Shown here in pieces: positions 1-10,848 of a stretch of DNA of 64,000 nt. Position 1 is the first letter of the stretch; every line of letters starts with the position of its first letter. Source of the DNA: Lactuca virosa (Eukaryota > Streptophyta > Magnoliopsida > Asterales > Asteraceae); the NCBI GenBank assembly GCA_928212115.1, contig CAKMRJ010000001.1, positions 187,522,664 through 187,586,663 on the forward strand, in the 5' to 3' direction. The notes beneath the pieces are model-generated. The model was not told the origin of the DNA and made no database searches. It worked only from the letters and a program-made list of their open reading frames with translations. The position numbers were made by a program, and so were the translations under genes.

Positions 1-650
1 TTTCATGGACTATATAAGAGTGTCTTATGCATGAGAAATAAGCAAGTCTTTGGTCTTCTTTCTTCCCTTCTTTCTCTCTAAAAATCGTAAGTATGAAGAG
101 CTTCATCTCTTTGAAGTTTTGTGCTTTACTTTGGTGATTAGAAGCCCTCTTGAGTTTTCTCCTTTAGTTCTTATTTGAGTTAAGTACTTAAAGTCTTAAG
201 ACACTCAATAATACAAGAAGGAACTAGCATTCCAAGTGTCTTACTCTTGATGGTGGATACTTGTAGAGAAATCATATTCTTTGATTTTTGCTATCTTCAT
301 CAACACCCCAAAACCAAGTGGGTTCAAAGGCTTCAAATGTTATCTCTAAAACATCTTATGGTTGTTTTTATTTTATTCTAACCTCTATAAATGGATCCAT
401 GATGCTTTGGTTTTGTTATGAACTAAAAATAAACTTGTTATTTTTAAAGTCTTCCGTTGCTGGTTTTTATGAAAAACAAACTTATATTTCATATCAAAAC
501 CCAAAACTTATGTGTGGGATTATCATGACGATGGCTGGACGAGGAGGTTTAGAGCCAATAAAATATGCGGGTTTTCGGCTAAGAGTTCCATCGTGACGCG
601 GAAGCGATATCTAATTTCGAGGACAAAATCTAATTTAAGTGGGGGAGAAT
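1..650 (+). other. 3' internal end of a Ty3/gypsy element, no intact ORF
   Basis: No conserved coding domain is visible here. The last 14 bases before 651 (AAGTGGGGGAGAAT) are a polypurine tract that abuts a TG-starting LTR, and the sequence just before it (TTTCGAGGACAAAATCTAA) is like the tail of plant gypsy/chromovirus pol, where a phrase of this kind precedes the PPT. I infer that this stretch is the 3' internal end of a gypsy element truncated by the window. A 102-codon open frame at 288-596 has no recognisable domain. The first 250 bases (TATATAAG near 11, pyrimidine-rich runs) could belong to something else. Confidence 0.45.
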
Positions 651-2983
651 TGTAACATCTTGTTTCCTGCCATTTCTGAGCCATGGACCGGAAGTCAATG
701 GTGTAAGATTTTTGACCTTAAGGAGGCAAATTTTAGTCCTTATGGAAGGAGGTAATGATAGTTGAGATATTTTACGCTTGAGTTGTGTTTTGGGCCAAAG
801 GGTAGAAAGGGAAAAGTCTTAGGTCGGTTCTTGCGTGAAATATGGGTTTTTGTTCGAGAAGTTTTTAGTCCAAGATATTCAGATAATATTGTAGAGCTCT
901 TCAACACCTTTCCGTGGATATAAATAACGTCGAAAACGGAGTTGGAACGAAGAAGTTTTGGCCGTTTGAAGTTAGGGTGGTTTTGGGTTGAGTCGCGTAT
1001 GTTAGGCGTACTCAACGTGTACCTTGGGCGTACTAGGGCATCCCTAGTACACTGGGCATACACGATCAGTGCCCAAACCCTTATTTTGTAGTTTAATCCC
1101 TATTTAAGCTCCTTAACTTCCCAAACCCATTCCATTCTCAACCTCCACCTCTCCAACACCCTCTTTTGGAACCCTAACCCAAGATTAAGCCTTGTGAGCA
1201 AAACGAAGGTGTTTTAAGCGCTTTGGAGTGTTCTTGGTGCACTTTGGAGAAGAAGGAACCCATTGAAGGAGCATTGGTTGCTTTGGAGCTTATAGATCTA
1301 GACCTTACTCACCTTGATCTTTCTTTTAGAGGTATAAAGTTTGAATCTTGAGGATGAAATTGTTAGATCTAGCTAATTTTGGGTGTTATGAGCTTTTGGC
1401 CACTTTAAGTGCATAAAGTTTAGATCTTGAAAGTTTGTGATCTTGTTATGGATAAAGTTGGAAACTTTATCCATCGAAACATCATTTTGATTGAGATCGG
1501 AAGGTTAGAGACTTGGAAATATTAGATTTAAGTTGGAAAAAATGCACTTTTGGGTCCCTTTGAGACTTAAAGACTAGATCTTGTTTGTTGGGACCATTCT
1601 AATGGATAAAGTTTGAAAATTTATGCATTATGGGGCTATTATGAACCATAAAAACATGATCTTAAGTGTTGTATATAACCCATGCATGTGTTAGATGGTC
1701 TTATTGAGTTAAGAACATAGGGTTTTGGACATTAAGCACCTAATAGCCATGCAAAGTCATAAAGTTGGAAACTTTATGACTTAGGACATCATTTTGGGCT
1801 TGGATCTGAGTTTTTTGACAAAAGGGCTTAATGGAATAAGCTCTTAATGAAGTTTTACGACTGGGCAGTGTACGTTGGGCGTACCTACATGTTCGTTGTG
1901 CGTACGCGGTCAGCGCTCCGCTTTTTTGTCAACATCAGAGTACGTTGGCATACTCTCTTGGTACGCAGGGCGTACTCTACTGGGAAGGATATTGACTTTT
2001 GGGACCTTGACCATTGAATTTGACTTTGACTAGGTTTAACCAAGTTTGACTTAAGGGTATTTTGGGTATTTCGAGTTATAGTTAAGCCTTGGTCTCTATC
2101 TATTGAATATGTGACCTGTAGAGCCAGCTGTCATTGCAGAGATTCATTCAGATTATTTTCAGACTGAGAGGTGAATTTTCCTCACTGTACTTTCGGGTCG
2201 AAGGCACCAACATTGGCCCATTGGATTGATATCCTGATTTACCGTATGTTATTATGTTGTAGTAATCGTTAGATCTGTATCCTATTTTATAGGATGTTGT
2301 TGTGAGGTAGTGATCTGTAGATCTACCTATTTATCGTTTGACTGATTATATGTTTATATGTTATGTATATGGGGACATGTTATAGTTTTTGTTTGAGGCT
2401 TTACTGCTTTGTGCGTGAGTCAACAGACCAAGGGTATTCCAGTCCGATGACTAAGTGGACCCATTGTATACTGGCATTCCAGTCTGATGACTAATTGGGG
2501 CAAGGGTGTTCCAGTCCGATGACTGAGTAGACCCGTTGTATATAGGCATTCCAGTCCGATGACTGATTGGGCCAAGGGTATTCCAGTCTGATGACTGAAT
2601 GGACCGTTGTATATTGGTATTCCAGTCCGATGACTGATTGGGCCGGGGGAATCCAGCTCAATGGCTGTGGACCCGTGGGTATTCCAGTTTGATGACTGAT
2701 TGGACCCAACATGTTTGTTTGTATATGTTATGTTGTGTGGTGGTACTTTGGGGTAACTCTCTAAGCTTTGGCTTACAATTTTAGTTTATGGTTTCAGGTA
2801 CTTCAGAGGATCGTGGGAAAGCAAAGGCGTGATCGTACACAACTTCCTATTTTATGGCTTTGGGTCTTGGGAAAACACTGATTTTGAATCTATGTTTTTA
2901 GAAACAATGACTCTTTTGTAAACAATGATGTTAAATGGTTGATTTTGAAAATTTTAAATTTCTTTGGTTTTTGGAGTGTTATA
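651..2983 (+). mobile_element. Ty3/gypsy 3' LTR (about 2.3 kb)
   Basis: The LTR begins TGTAACATC directly after the polypurine tract at 637-650, the usual junction of plant gypsy elements. Its far end is placed near 2983, where GGAGTGTTATA looks like a mutated GTGTTACA terminus now fused to a (TA)n tract and a MITE. No second copy is in the window, so length and end are approximate. It contains imperfect GTAC...GGGCGTAC repeats (near 1005-1045 and 1870-1980) and a minisatellite (2409-2712). No coding sequence is seen. Confidence 0.6.
2409..2712 (+). repeat. minisatellite inside the gypsy LTR
   Basis: About eight degenerate copies of a 30-37 bp unit whose core reads GGTATTCCAGTCCGATGACT, followed alternately by a 'gattgggcc' or a 'gtggaccc' tail, so the higher-order unit is roughly 70 bp. 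The open frame on the minus strand here is only a consequence of the repeat. Variation between copies (CCGATG, CTGATG, TTGATG) shows it is not recent. Confidence 0.85.
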
Positions 2984-2998
2984 TATATATATATATAT

Positions 2999-3532
2999 GG
3001 TTAGGTTATTTTGTTTCTTACATTTATTGTGTGCTAGAATGCACCAATAAGAATTTAGTAAATTAAATAATTATTTAATTAAATAAATATAGATATTAAA
3101 TGATTTCCATAATTATATGTATATTAAATGATATCCATAATTATAATTCTCTTTTATGGCAACTAATTAAATTCGTCATTAATGTCAGCAATAACATTCT
3201 TTCAGAATGAATTCGCATCTAGGTTTTTATATATGAGTTCGTATTTTGTTTCAGGACTCACTCACTTAAAATACAATAAGTTGCATGGAATATGAAAGAA
3301 CGAGAGTGTATTCTACTAGAATACACTCTCATTCTGCTGGAATACACTCTCATTCTTCTAGATATGAATTCATTCTGAAAGAATATTATTGTTGACATTA
3401 ATGACGAATTTAATTAAGTTCCATAAAAATGAGTTATAAGTATGGATAGCATTTAATATACATATAATTAATACTAAATTTCTATTGGTGCATTCTAGTA
3501 CACAATAGATGTGAGAAACATTTGAACCTACC
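2999..3532. mobile_element. MITE with long terminal inverted repeats in a (TA)n tract
   Basis: About 60 bp at the left end (2999-3058) is matched in inverted orientation at 3476-3532; both arms contain TAGAATGCACCAATA and GTTTCTTAC/GTTTCTCAC. A second inner inverted pair (TCATTAATGTCAGCA against TGTTGACATTAATGACGAA) makes the whole element nearly palindromic. The centre (3300-3360) holds further small palindromes built on AGTGTATTCTACTAGAATAC. No transposase is present, so it is non-autonomous. (TA)n lies on both sides (2981-2998 and 3533-3605), which hides any target duplication. Confidence 0.75.
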
Positions 3533-3605
3533 TATATATCTATATATATATATATATCTATATATATATATATATCTATATATATCTATTATATTATATA
3601 TATTG
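3533..3605. repeat. (TA)n / TATC microsatellite
   Basis: Interrupted TATATATATC repeats follow the right arm of the MITE. A similar TA run at 2981-2998 precedes the left arm. Confidence 0.85.
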
Positions 3606-4073
3606 AATTGGTTGGTATGAGACTACTATGGTATTGAAAACTTTGTATCACTATCAAACTGTATTTATTGAATTTGTATGGTACTACCAACCAATGGGTA
3701 CCAAACATATTGTTTATCAATATTATTGATTCGGTTGGTATGATATTTTGTAGTCTTAGATAATGCGATGCGCCTCTTATTGCATACCACAGTATAGTGC
3801 GGTATCCGGTAAACACCGCATCAATCCCCCAAACAAAAGTACGGTATGTACATAGTGTGTCACAACTTTACTACATAAGAAAAAAGGCATTCCTTTAAAT
3901 GTTGTACATCATGCATAAAAATGTGTATTGTAGTATGTGTGGTATGACGCTCACCAGTTTTGTGGGGTGAGGCAAAAAATAATGTGGCATTTGTAAAAGT
4001 GTAGTAAGTGTGGTAGGAAACATACTAGCCTTAGTAGAAAGTAGTTAGACACAACTCTAAACGAAAGAAGATA
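3606..4073. other. gene-free AT-rich stretch
   Basis: No coding signal. Short direct repeats of GGTTGGTATGA occur at about 3609 and 3733, with an inverted partner near 3685, so this may be a worn small transposon, but I cannot define its ends. Confidence 0.4.
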
Positions 4074-4440
4074 CAGTGGCGGACGCATGAATAGATAGTA
4101 GGTGTTGCCGAAAAAAAATCCGGTCAAACATAATACAAAACTAAAAAATCATTTATTACGTCTAATACAAAAAAGCAATCCATTATATAAAAAGTAAAAA
4201 ACATAACAACGATCTATTACAATTTAAATTTATTTTCTTCGTACAAACATCTTTTGAAACCACTTCATTACTTTTTCATTCTCAACTTTCGCAAATGTTT
4301 CGGTCTCAACATTGCAAAGCAACGCGTCGTTGAAAATATTATCGCCAACTTTGTTGCGCAAATCGGTCTTCGCTACAGAAAGGAGACTAACAAATGGAAA
4401 ATCTGTGGGTGATATGGGATAGATGAGGAGGCGTAAACTT
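4074..4440 (-). mobile_element. hAT-type transposon remnant (one end)
   Basis: The sequence CAGTGGCGGA at 4074 is the kind of terminal inverted repeat seen at plant hAT elements. Read on the minus strand, the DNA inside it encodes the last part of a hAT/TTF-type transposase (4230-4420) whose stop lies about 155 bases from this terminus, the expected spacing of a 3' end. The opposite terminus is not found in the following kilobase, so only one end survives. Confidence 0.6.
4230..4420 (-). pseudogene. C-terminal fragment of a hAT-family (TTF zinc finger) transposase
   Basis: An uninterrupted minus-strand frame of about 63 codons ends with TAA at 4230-4232. It begins with ISPTDFPFVSLLSVAKTD and continues to LRNKVGDNIFNDALLC, ending WFQKMFVRRK. 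The L-R-N-K/R-x-G-D-x-x-x-N-D pattern, followed by a stretch rich in E and K and a W/F-Q-x-M end, is characteristic of the C-terminal dimerisation region of plant hAT-like TTF-type zinc finger proteins (family knowledge, not searched). The upstream catalytic region is missing, so this is a truncated relic. It sits just inside the CAGTGGCGGA terminus, which supports the assignment. Confidence 0.6.
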
Positions 4441-5526
4441 TTTTTCTAATAAGAATATTTGAATTAGAAGATAAACTAAATTTCAAAATACAATTGGTAA
4501 TTATTTTATGAATTGGTTAAAAAGTTAAAGCCTGCGCTTTTTATTACTATCATCTATGACATGCAATTTTTCGGCATATATAAATAAATTGCGACAATAT
4601 CACCGGATCAAAGTATTCAAAAATCCTCAAAGGGTATCACCTAACCAACCATAAAAATGTCATCCAAGTCCAAATTCCAATTTTGAGTGAGACCATTAAT
4701 TTTCCAAAAAAGCCCTTATTCCCTAATGGGCCTTTTCTATGTCAGGTACTCAGGTTAGCTGGTTAGGCAGCAAATTTATACAAGTTGGCTTTTTCATTAG
4801 TTAAAGCTATTACCTCTTGTTTTCCTTTCGATAGAACCTTTTAAGCCTTAATAACTTCGGTTAAGAAGGAAAAACTAAAGGGTGTTTGAGAGGGTTATTT
4901 AATATGTTTTAATTTATTAGTTTATTAGTGTATAGTGATAGTGATAGTGATATTAAAATGGAATTTTTTAACCTGTTTGTGAGTTTTCGAAAAGTTAGAG
5001 AGACTAACTTATCAATAAAATAATGTATCTTGTTGTGTAATAGTTATAATTTGTTTTTAAAAATTTATATATCCTAACAATTATTTTAGCTTTCTAAAAC
5101 ATCCTCTAAATTGATATGTTATACAATAATAAATAATTAAAGTTGGAATTGATAGACTATCATGATGCATCAAAGGATTAGTTAGTTTTAATCTCAAATA
5201 ATAAGTTAAATTCTTAAGAAGATTAAATATAAAAAAGTAAAGAAATTAAGTATATAATAAAAATAAGTAAATTAAATTGATCGTGACAAAATGAATTAAA
5301 ATCACCTAAAACTTATCACTATCAGAATAGTTTTTTTTTTAAATTGTTTTATTAAGAAATTAGATTGGATACCGGTATTTTGCATGATTTTTTTTAAATA
5401 AACATTAAATAAAAATAAATATATATTATGTATTTCTAAACGATTTTTTCCAATAAAATTGAACTGAAGTGAAGATTAGTAGGTACTTTAAGTGATAAAT
5501 AAATATTATTCAAAATAAATTTTAAT
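4441..5526. other. gene-free AT-rich stretch
   Basis: No ORF with a recognisable product. It contains a short GATAGT repeat at about 4936-4955 and a GGGTGTTTGAGAGGGTTATTT segment near 4879 of the sort found at some MITE ends, but no matching inverted partner was found. Confidence 0.4.
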
Positions 5527-5859
5527 ACAGGGGTATCCCCTCTCGTAAGCTTGAGGGCCGGGGGTTTCACGGCGGGACAGACTGCATTAAAAGCCGCTAC
5601 ATGCAAGGTCACCAAACATAAGAAACCGTGCATGGAAAATCAACACGCGTTCATACCATTTGCATTTGATACGTTTGGTTTTCTTGCGCCGGATGCGGTG
5701 GAGCTTCTTAGTAGACTACAACGGATCATGCATAGCAATGTTGTATCCCCTAAATCTATGAATGTAGTCTTCAAAAGAATTGGTTTTACCATACAAAAGG
5801 GTTTAGCGGCGCAACTTGTTGCCTGTTTGCCTTCTCATTCGTTATATGATGATAACTAA
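5527..5859 (+). pseudogene. fragment of a conserved plant protein, probably retroelement-borne
   Basis: An open frame runs from about 5527 to the TAA at 5857-5859. It reads TGVSPLVSLRAGGF near the start, then the well-conserved stretch FIPFAFDTFGFLAPDAVELL and a KGLAAQLVACLP end. From memory this is the C-terminal end of a protein repeatedly found in plant genomes next to reverse-transcriptase annotations (DLTGVSPL...FIPFAFDTFGFL). The 5' part, including any start codon, is absent: the sequence before 5527 is unrelated AT-rich DNA, so the break is sharp. The base composition (about 48% GC) is markedly higher than in the flanks, which supports a former coding role. The exact family is not certain. 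Confidence 0.5.
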
Positions 5860-6135
5860 AATGTTTTAAAAATTATAAACTAAATATTTTATTTGAAAAA
5901 AAAAATCAATAATTATTTGAATTCGGAAACAAATAAATTTTCTATTATATTTTATAAAAACTAATATTTTTAAAATAAAGTGTGAATTCTTAAAAAACCA
6001 ATTTTGAATAATTCTTATTGCAAAATATTTGAAAATTTTGTGAGAAGAGCTGTTTAATTTTATTGACATTTGGAGAAAAAATTGGTTTGCGGGGTTATAG
6101 AAAATGAACAATTATATATTTCCTTAAATTTCTTT

Positions 6136-6138
<3 letters not shown>

Positions 6139-6184
<46 letters not shown>
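6139..6184. repeat. (TA)n microsatellite
   Basis: A near-perfect TA run directly abuts the left end of the MITE at 6185. Confidence 0.9.
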
Positions 6185-6187
<3 letters not shown>

Positions 6188-6524
6188 TTTAGGTTCTATA
6201 AAAAATAAAAAACCCTAAAAAAAACCCTAAAAATCATTAAAATGCATAAAAAAATACTTAGAGATCACAAAACTTTTTTTTGAATTTTTTTATCAAAAAA
6301 CCACAACTTTTAGGTCAAAATCGCTGAAAAAAAATTTTGAAATTTTTTTTTTTTTACAAAAAAAAAAATAATTATTTATTATTATTATTTTTCAGCGAAA
6401 TTGTAAAAAATGCTGCGATTTTTTGATAAAAAAGTTTTAAAAAAAGTCTTGTGATGTCTTGGTATTTTTTTTATGCATTTTTATGATTTTTAGGGTTTTT
6501 TTGTTTTCCAAATAACCCTTCCCT
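6185..6524. mobile_element. MITE, almost fully palindromic, in (TA)n
   Basis: The left arm (TAGGTTTAGGTTCTAT, then AAAAACCCTAAAAATCAT, then AATGCATAAAAAAATAC) is matched in inverted order on the right (GTATTTTTTTTATGCATT, then ATGATTTTTAGGGTTTTT, then AACCCTTCCCTTA). The element would fold into one long hairpin. No coding capacity. (TA)n lies on both sides. Confidence 0.8.
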
Positions 6525-6583
<59 letters not shown>

Positions 6584-6592
6584 ATTATTATA
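6525..6592. repeat. (TA)n microsatellite
   Basis: TA run interrupted by two TTA units, on the right flank of the MITE. Confidence 0.9.
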
Positions 6593-6696
6593 GGGCTAAG
6601 TTATTATATTCTAATTATCTATTGTGTGGATGTAATGTTAATTGTGGATCAATCATTATAGTTATTTTAAGAAACTTGTTAACAAATATTATTGAA

Positions 6697-6725
6697 CTAG
6701 ATTACGACCCGCGTAAAACGTGGGG
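6697..6725 (-). mobile_element. Helitron-type 3' terminus (element on the minus strand)
   Basis: On the minus strand the sequence reads a hairpin CCCACGTTTTACGCGGG (6724-6708), then seven bases TCGTAAT, then CTAG (6700-6697), followed by T. A GC-rich short hairpin about 10 bases before CTRR, with insertion before T, is the diagnostic 3' end of plant Helitrons. The body would extend to the right, over the SEC24 fragment and the 516 bp repeats. I could not find a convincing 5' TC end, so the other boundary is unknown. Confidence 0.65.
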
Positions 6726-6958
6726 GAACATATAAAAAATACATATAAAATTATAAAAAGTTGGCACAATAATTAAAAAGAAAGTAACAAAAATATAATT
6801 AGTTTTATTTGTAATATTGAAAAAACAATGAAATGCTTGAATATCTATAACCGATGAAGGACCTCTTTGGAAACAACGTTTTTGTTTTATTAGTTGGACG
6901 ACCTTGTCACATATGAGTACCTTCAATACTATATCTTTTTAATTTATACTCTTCTTAG

Positions 6959-7325
6959 GTTCGGGAACCAATGTCAGTTGTCTTTTTTCTTTCTTGTTGA
7001 TGTATCAATTAATGCAATACAAATTGGTGCTACATTTGGAGCTTTTAGTGCTATTAGTTGATTTGTTAATGATCTTCCAATAAGTTCATGTTTTATTGAT
7101 TTGTAATAATAATAATATGATTGGCGTAGGAGGGTTCTCAAACACTTGTGGGAATTACATTTGACTCATTGCAACAGGTTATTTAAAAAAAAATTAACCT
7201 TTCAAAAAGATTTATTCCTTCAAGCTTTTTTGCATTTTTTATTGCAGCCATTGATTTTCTTAGTTCCAGACATATATGATGTTTACACTCCTCTCCCCTT
7301 TGATGTTATTGTTCAACTTTCTAAG
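6959..7325 (+). pseudogene. captured SEC24 (COPII coat) gene fragment, three exons
   Basis: Three short exons read as parts of the Sec24 trunk domain, which in the cell packs cargo into COPII vesicles leaving the ER. Exon 1 (6959-7079, after an acceptor CTTAG) reads REPMSVVFF and, one frame later, FLVDVSINAIQIGATFGAF, then DLP. Exon 2 (7130-7177) reads EGSQTLVGITFDSLQQ. Exon 3 (7248-7325) reads VPDIYDVYTPLPFDVIVQLS. The order and content match plant Sec24 (FFLxDVS..., TxVGIxTFDS..., VPDxxDVYTPLxxDVIVQLSE). Intron 2 keeps GT...AG (7178-7247); the donor of intron 1 has mutated from GTAAGT to ATAAGT at 7080, and that intron is only ~50 nt. A stop (TGA near 7059) and a one-base frameshift break exon 1, so this is a dead copy. 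It lies inside the putative Helitron, in the opposite orientation. Confidence 0.7.
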
Positions 7326-8758
7326 GTGATGAAATTAGCAAAGACTGGTGTTGACGATCATTGGACATTAGCAAATAATATAAATATTTTTTCAACAATC
7401 GTGTAAGTAAATCTATTTCTAACTCAAGTTACGACAACACCCTTGTGTTTGTCTGTCGTGTGTTTATCATAGCATTTATTAAGGATATTAGTATCAATTT
7501 ATACATATCTCCAAATATAAGTCAATTTTAATCAAGGGGCAAAATACTCCTTTTTCTTGAGTTGGCAAAAAACTTTAACCTGGAGAACACAAGTGCGACC
7601 TATATGAAAACTGTCAAATGTCCACTAGAATCTGAAAAGTTATAAGTTGTCTTTGTAGTTGAATTATTTATTATTTTTCATTTTCATTTAAGTTCTTTTT
7701 TGGATTAAACAAAAGGAAAAACAACATAATTTCGTTGTATGAAAAAAATTCGGAGTACAAGGCTACAATTGGTATAAAACCCTAAAATGATAGCTCATAA
7801 CATTGGCCTAACTCATCTAATTTTGTATCATACACTAAAAGAACAAATAAAAGAATAAAAAAGCAGTTGCAATGAAAACCTTGTTTTGTGTACCAATAAG
7901 TTGGCATAAAACTCAACAGTTCTTGAATATAGGAAGAGTCTACTCTTTAAAAATGAAATTGGAAACTATAATAAGTAACCAGTTCGTGTAGATGTACAGT
8001 CCATAATCAAATCCAACCATCCGAGTATACCTGAAGGGCTAATTTTCTCATGGAGAGAATGACAAAATCACCGATGAGAAAATTCCTTTGGTGGCGAGTT
8101 AAAAAGCTTTTTGAATGTAGAATTCCTATGAGGTGACTTCATATTGAGCTATCAAGAAGTTAGAATAATTCGTATAGATGTGCAGTCCATAATAAATACT
8201 CCTATAATGCAAAAGTTAAAAGATTTTACAAAAAAATGAAAATAAAACGCCCTAAAAAAGAAGTGTAAAATGGTCATTTACCAAACTTTAGATGGCTGAA
8301 AAAAAGAAACGCTCTTTGTTCATACTTACTTCACACATACATCATTTTAATAATGCAAATGTCAATTTACCTATAAGGAAATTAAAAATAAATAAATAAG
8401 CCAAACCTGAGATCCTTTTTGACAACATATGCATTCGACTTAACTATATTGGATCTTGGAAAACAAATGTATTGGTTAATGCAAGTGAAGGATATGGAAT
8501 TGATTTTCCAACATCCATTTTTGGGTAACATCCACTTTCATATCCCTTTTACACATACTTCGGCTCTCATCATGCGCGATTCTTGCTTCTGTTAAAAAAT
8601 ACAATTTTTTTTCTCAATAGCTTAAGCATCTAATAACGGCTTAAGGATATGAATATAAACTAAAGAACTACATACAATACATACCTAATAACCTCAAATT
8701 CTTCAGAGCTTCAAATATTCTTCTCACACTTCTTCTCTCAACTTTTACATATCGACGA
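7326..8758. other. gene-free stretch, probably Helitron body
   Basis: Nothing codes recognisably. A segment AGATGTACAGTCCATAAT near 7988 recurs as AGATGTGCAGTCCATAAT near 8172. On the minus strand 8650-8785 there is a 37-codon open frame containing LETCRRYVKVERRSVRRIF that looks protein-like but that I do not recognise; it crosses into the first 516 bp repeat. Confidence 0.4.
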
Positions 8759-10297
8759 CATGTCTCCAATGGGTTGAAGCGCTTCAAGACTTATGAAATT
8801 GTTCATAATCTGTAATGATAACATAATACTTTTTAATCTTAATCCAAATATAAATTCTATTCGAGTACCTAAAAAACTACATTATGGTGTTCCTGCTTTA
8901 CAATATTAGAAAAATAAATAAAAAAATTATACCTTTTTTGCAACTTTTTCATAAATTACATGAAAAAATCTATCAATCTTTTTCTGGTCAAGGATTTAAT
9001 CTTCCTCATCATACCAAAATCTTAGTATATTAATGATTCATGATTCATGATTCATCCGAGCCAATTGCAAGGTTTCTAGGATGAGGATCGAAATGAAAGA
9101 AACCGGTTGGTATCTACATAAAATAGGAAAAATATATTAAAAATTCAATAAAAAATAAAAGCATTTTTTATTTTTTTTAATGAGCGTGTTCATCTGAGTG
9201 TTGGGCGTCTTATTTTGGGAGTTTTTCGATACTTTTTTTTAGTCCAAAAGAAAAGTTCGATTTTATTTTAGAGGCATGTCTCCAATGGGTTGAAGCGCTT
9301 CAAGACTTATGAAATTGTTCATAATCTATAATGATAACATAATACTTTTTAATCTTAATCCAAATATAAATTCTATTCGAGTACCTAAAAAACTACATTA
9401 TGATGTCCCTACTTTACAGTATTAGAAAAATAAATAAAAAAATTCATACCTTTTTTCGCATCTTTTTCATAAATTGCATGAAAAGATCTATCAATCTTTT
9501 CTGGTCAAGGATTTAATCTCCCTCATCATACCAAAATCTTAGTATATTAATGATTCATGATTCTTGATTCATCCGAGCCAATTGCAAGGTTTCTAGGATG
9601 AAGATCAACATAAAAGAAACCGGTTGGTATCTACATAAAATAGGAAAAATATATTAAAAATTCAGTAAAAAATAAAAGCATTTTTTATTTTTTTTTAATG
9701 AGTGTGTTCATCTGAGTGTTGGACGTCTTATTTTGTGAGTTTTTCGATACTCTTTTTTAGTCCAAAAGAAAAATTCCATTTTATTTTAGAGGCATGTCTC
9801 AAATGTGTTGAATCGCTTCATGACTTATGAAATTGTTCATAATCTGTAATGATAACATAATAATTTTTAATCTTAATCCAAATATAAATTTTATTCAAGT
9901 ACATAAAAAACTACATTATGGTGTCCCTGCTTTACAGTATTAGAAAAAAAAATAAAAAAATTCATACATTTTTTTGCAACTTTTTCATAAATTACATGAA
10001 AAGATCTATCAATCTTTTTCTGATGAAGGATTTAATCTCCCTCATCATACCAAAATCATAGTATATTAATGATTCATGATTCATGATTCATCAGAGCCAA
10101 TTGCAAGGTTTCTAGGATGAGGATCAACATGAAAGGTTGGTATCTACATAAAATAGGAAAAATATATTAAAAATACAGTAAAAAATAAAAGCATTTTTTT
10201 AATGAGCGTGTTCAACTGAGTGTTAAGAGTCTTATTTTGGGAGTTTTTCCATACTCTCTTTTAGTCCAAAAGAAAAGTTCCATTTTATTTTAGAGGC
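8759..10297. repeat. three tandem copies of a ~516 bp unit
   Basis: Units start at CATGTCTCCAATGGGTTGAA (8759), the same text at 9275, and CATGTCTCAAATGTGTTGAA at 9793; the third ends near 10297, after TTTTATTTTAGAGGC. Spacing is 516 and 518 bp, and the last unit is ~504 bp. Copies are very similar, differing by scattered substitutions and by a deletion of the ACC-rich segment near 10135 in copy 3. Each holds TTAATGATTCATGATTCATG and a poly-purine CCAAAAGAAAAGTTC end. No ORF is conserved across copies. Confidence 0.9.
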
Positions 10298-10790
10298 AAA
10301 ATTATAAAATTATTTGACCACTTCTATTTTTTTATGATCATACAGATAAATGTTGACCAGTTTTTTATATTATTTTACCAACTACTCAATCAATTTGAAC
10401 TCTGGAACTGATAACTCACCTAATATCTTTTGACGACAACTTCTATGTCTATTCTATCGTTTTCTATAACTAAAAGCAAATACAAAAAAGAGATATATTT
10501 AACTATCATATTACTTGTTCTATCACTAACAACAAAAAAATCTAGCAAGAAACATATTTGAAGATTGAATTGCTACATGATGCAAATCGACTACTTTTTT
10601 ATTCCCTTTTTTGTTTATCTTCATCTGCTGATACCATAAAAAAATGGTATTTTGCAAGATGATGTTAGATGTTCTTGAGGTACTGAGTGAATGCCAGTTG
10701 ACATCAAGAACACATATCATAATTGTGTTCAACAAAAACCCAAAATCAACATCAAGATAGCCCTGAAGAAAAAAGTAAGCACACAAAAGC

Positions 10791-10848
<58 letters not shown>

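Noticed and set aside
2491..2712. 73-codon repeat protein on the minus strand
   Set aside because: It arises from the minisatellite in the gypsy LTR and has no start context.
8650..8785. Minus-strand 37-codon frame with RRYVKVERRSVRRIFEAL
   Set aside because: It looks protein-like but is short and unrecognised; reported only as a note in the flanking stretch.
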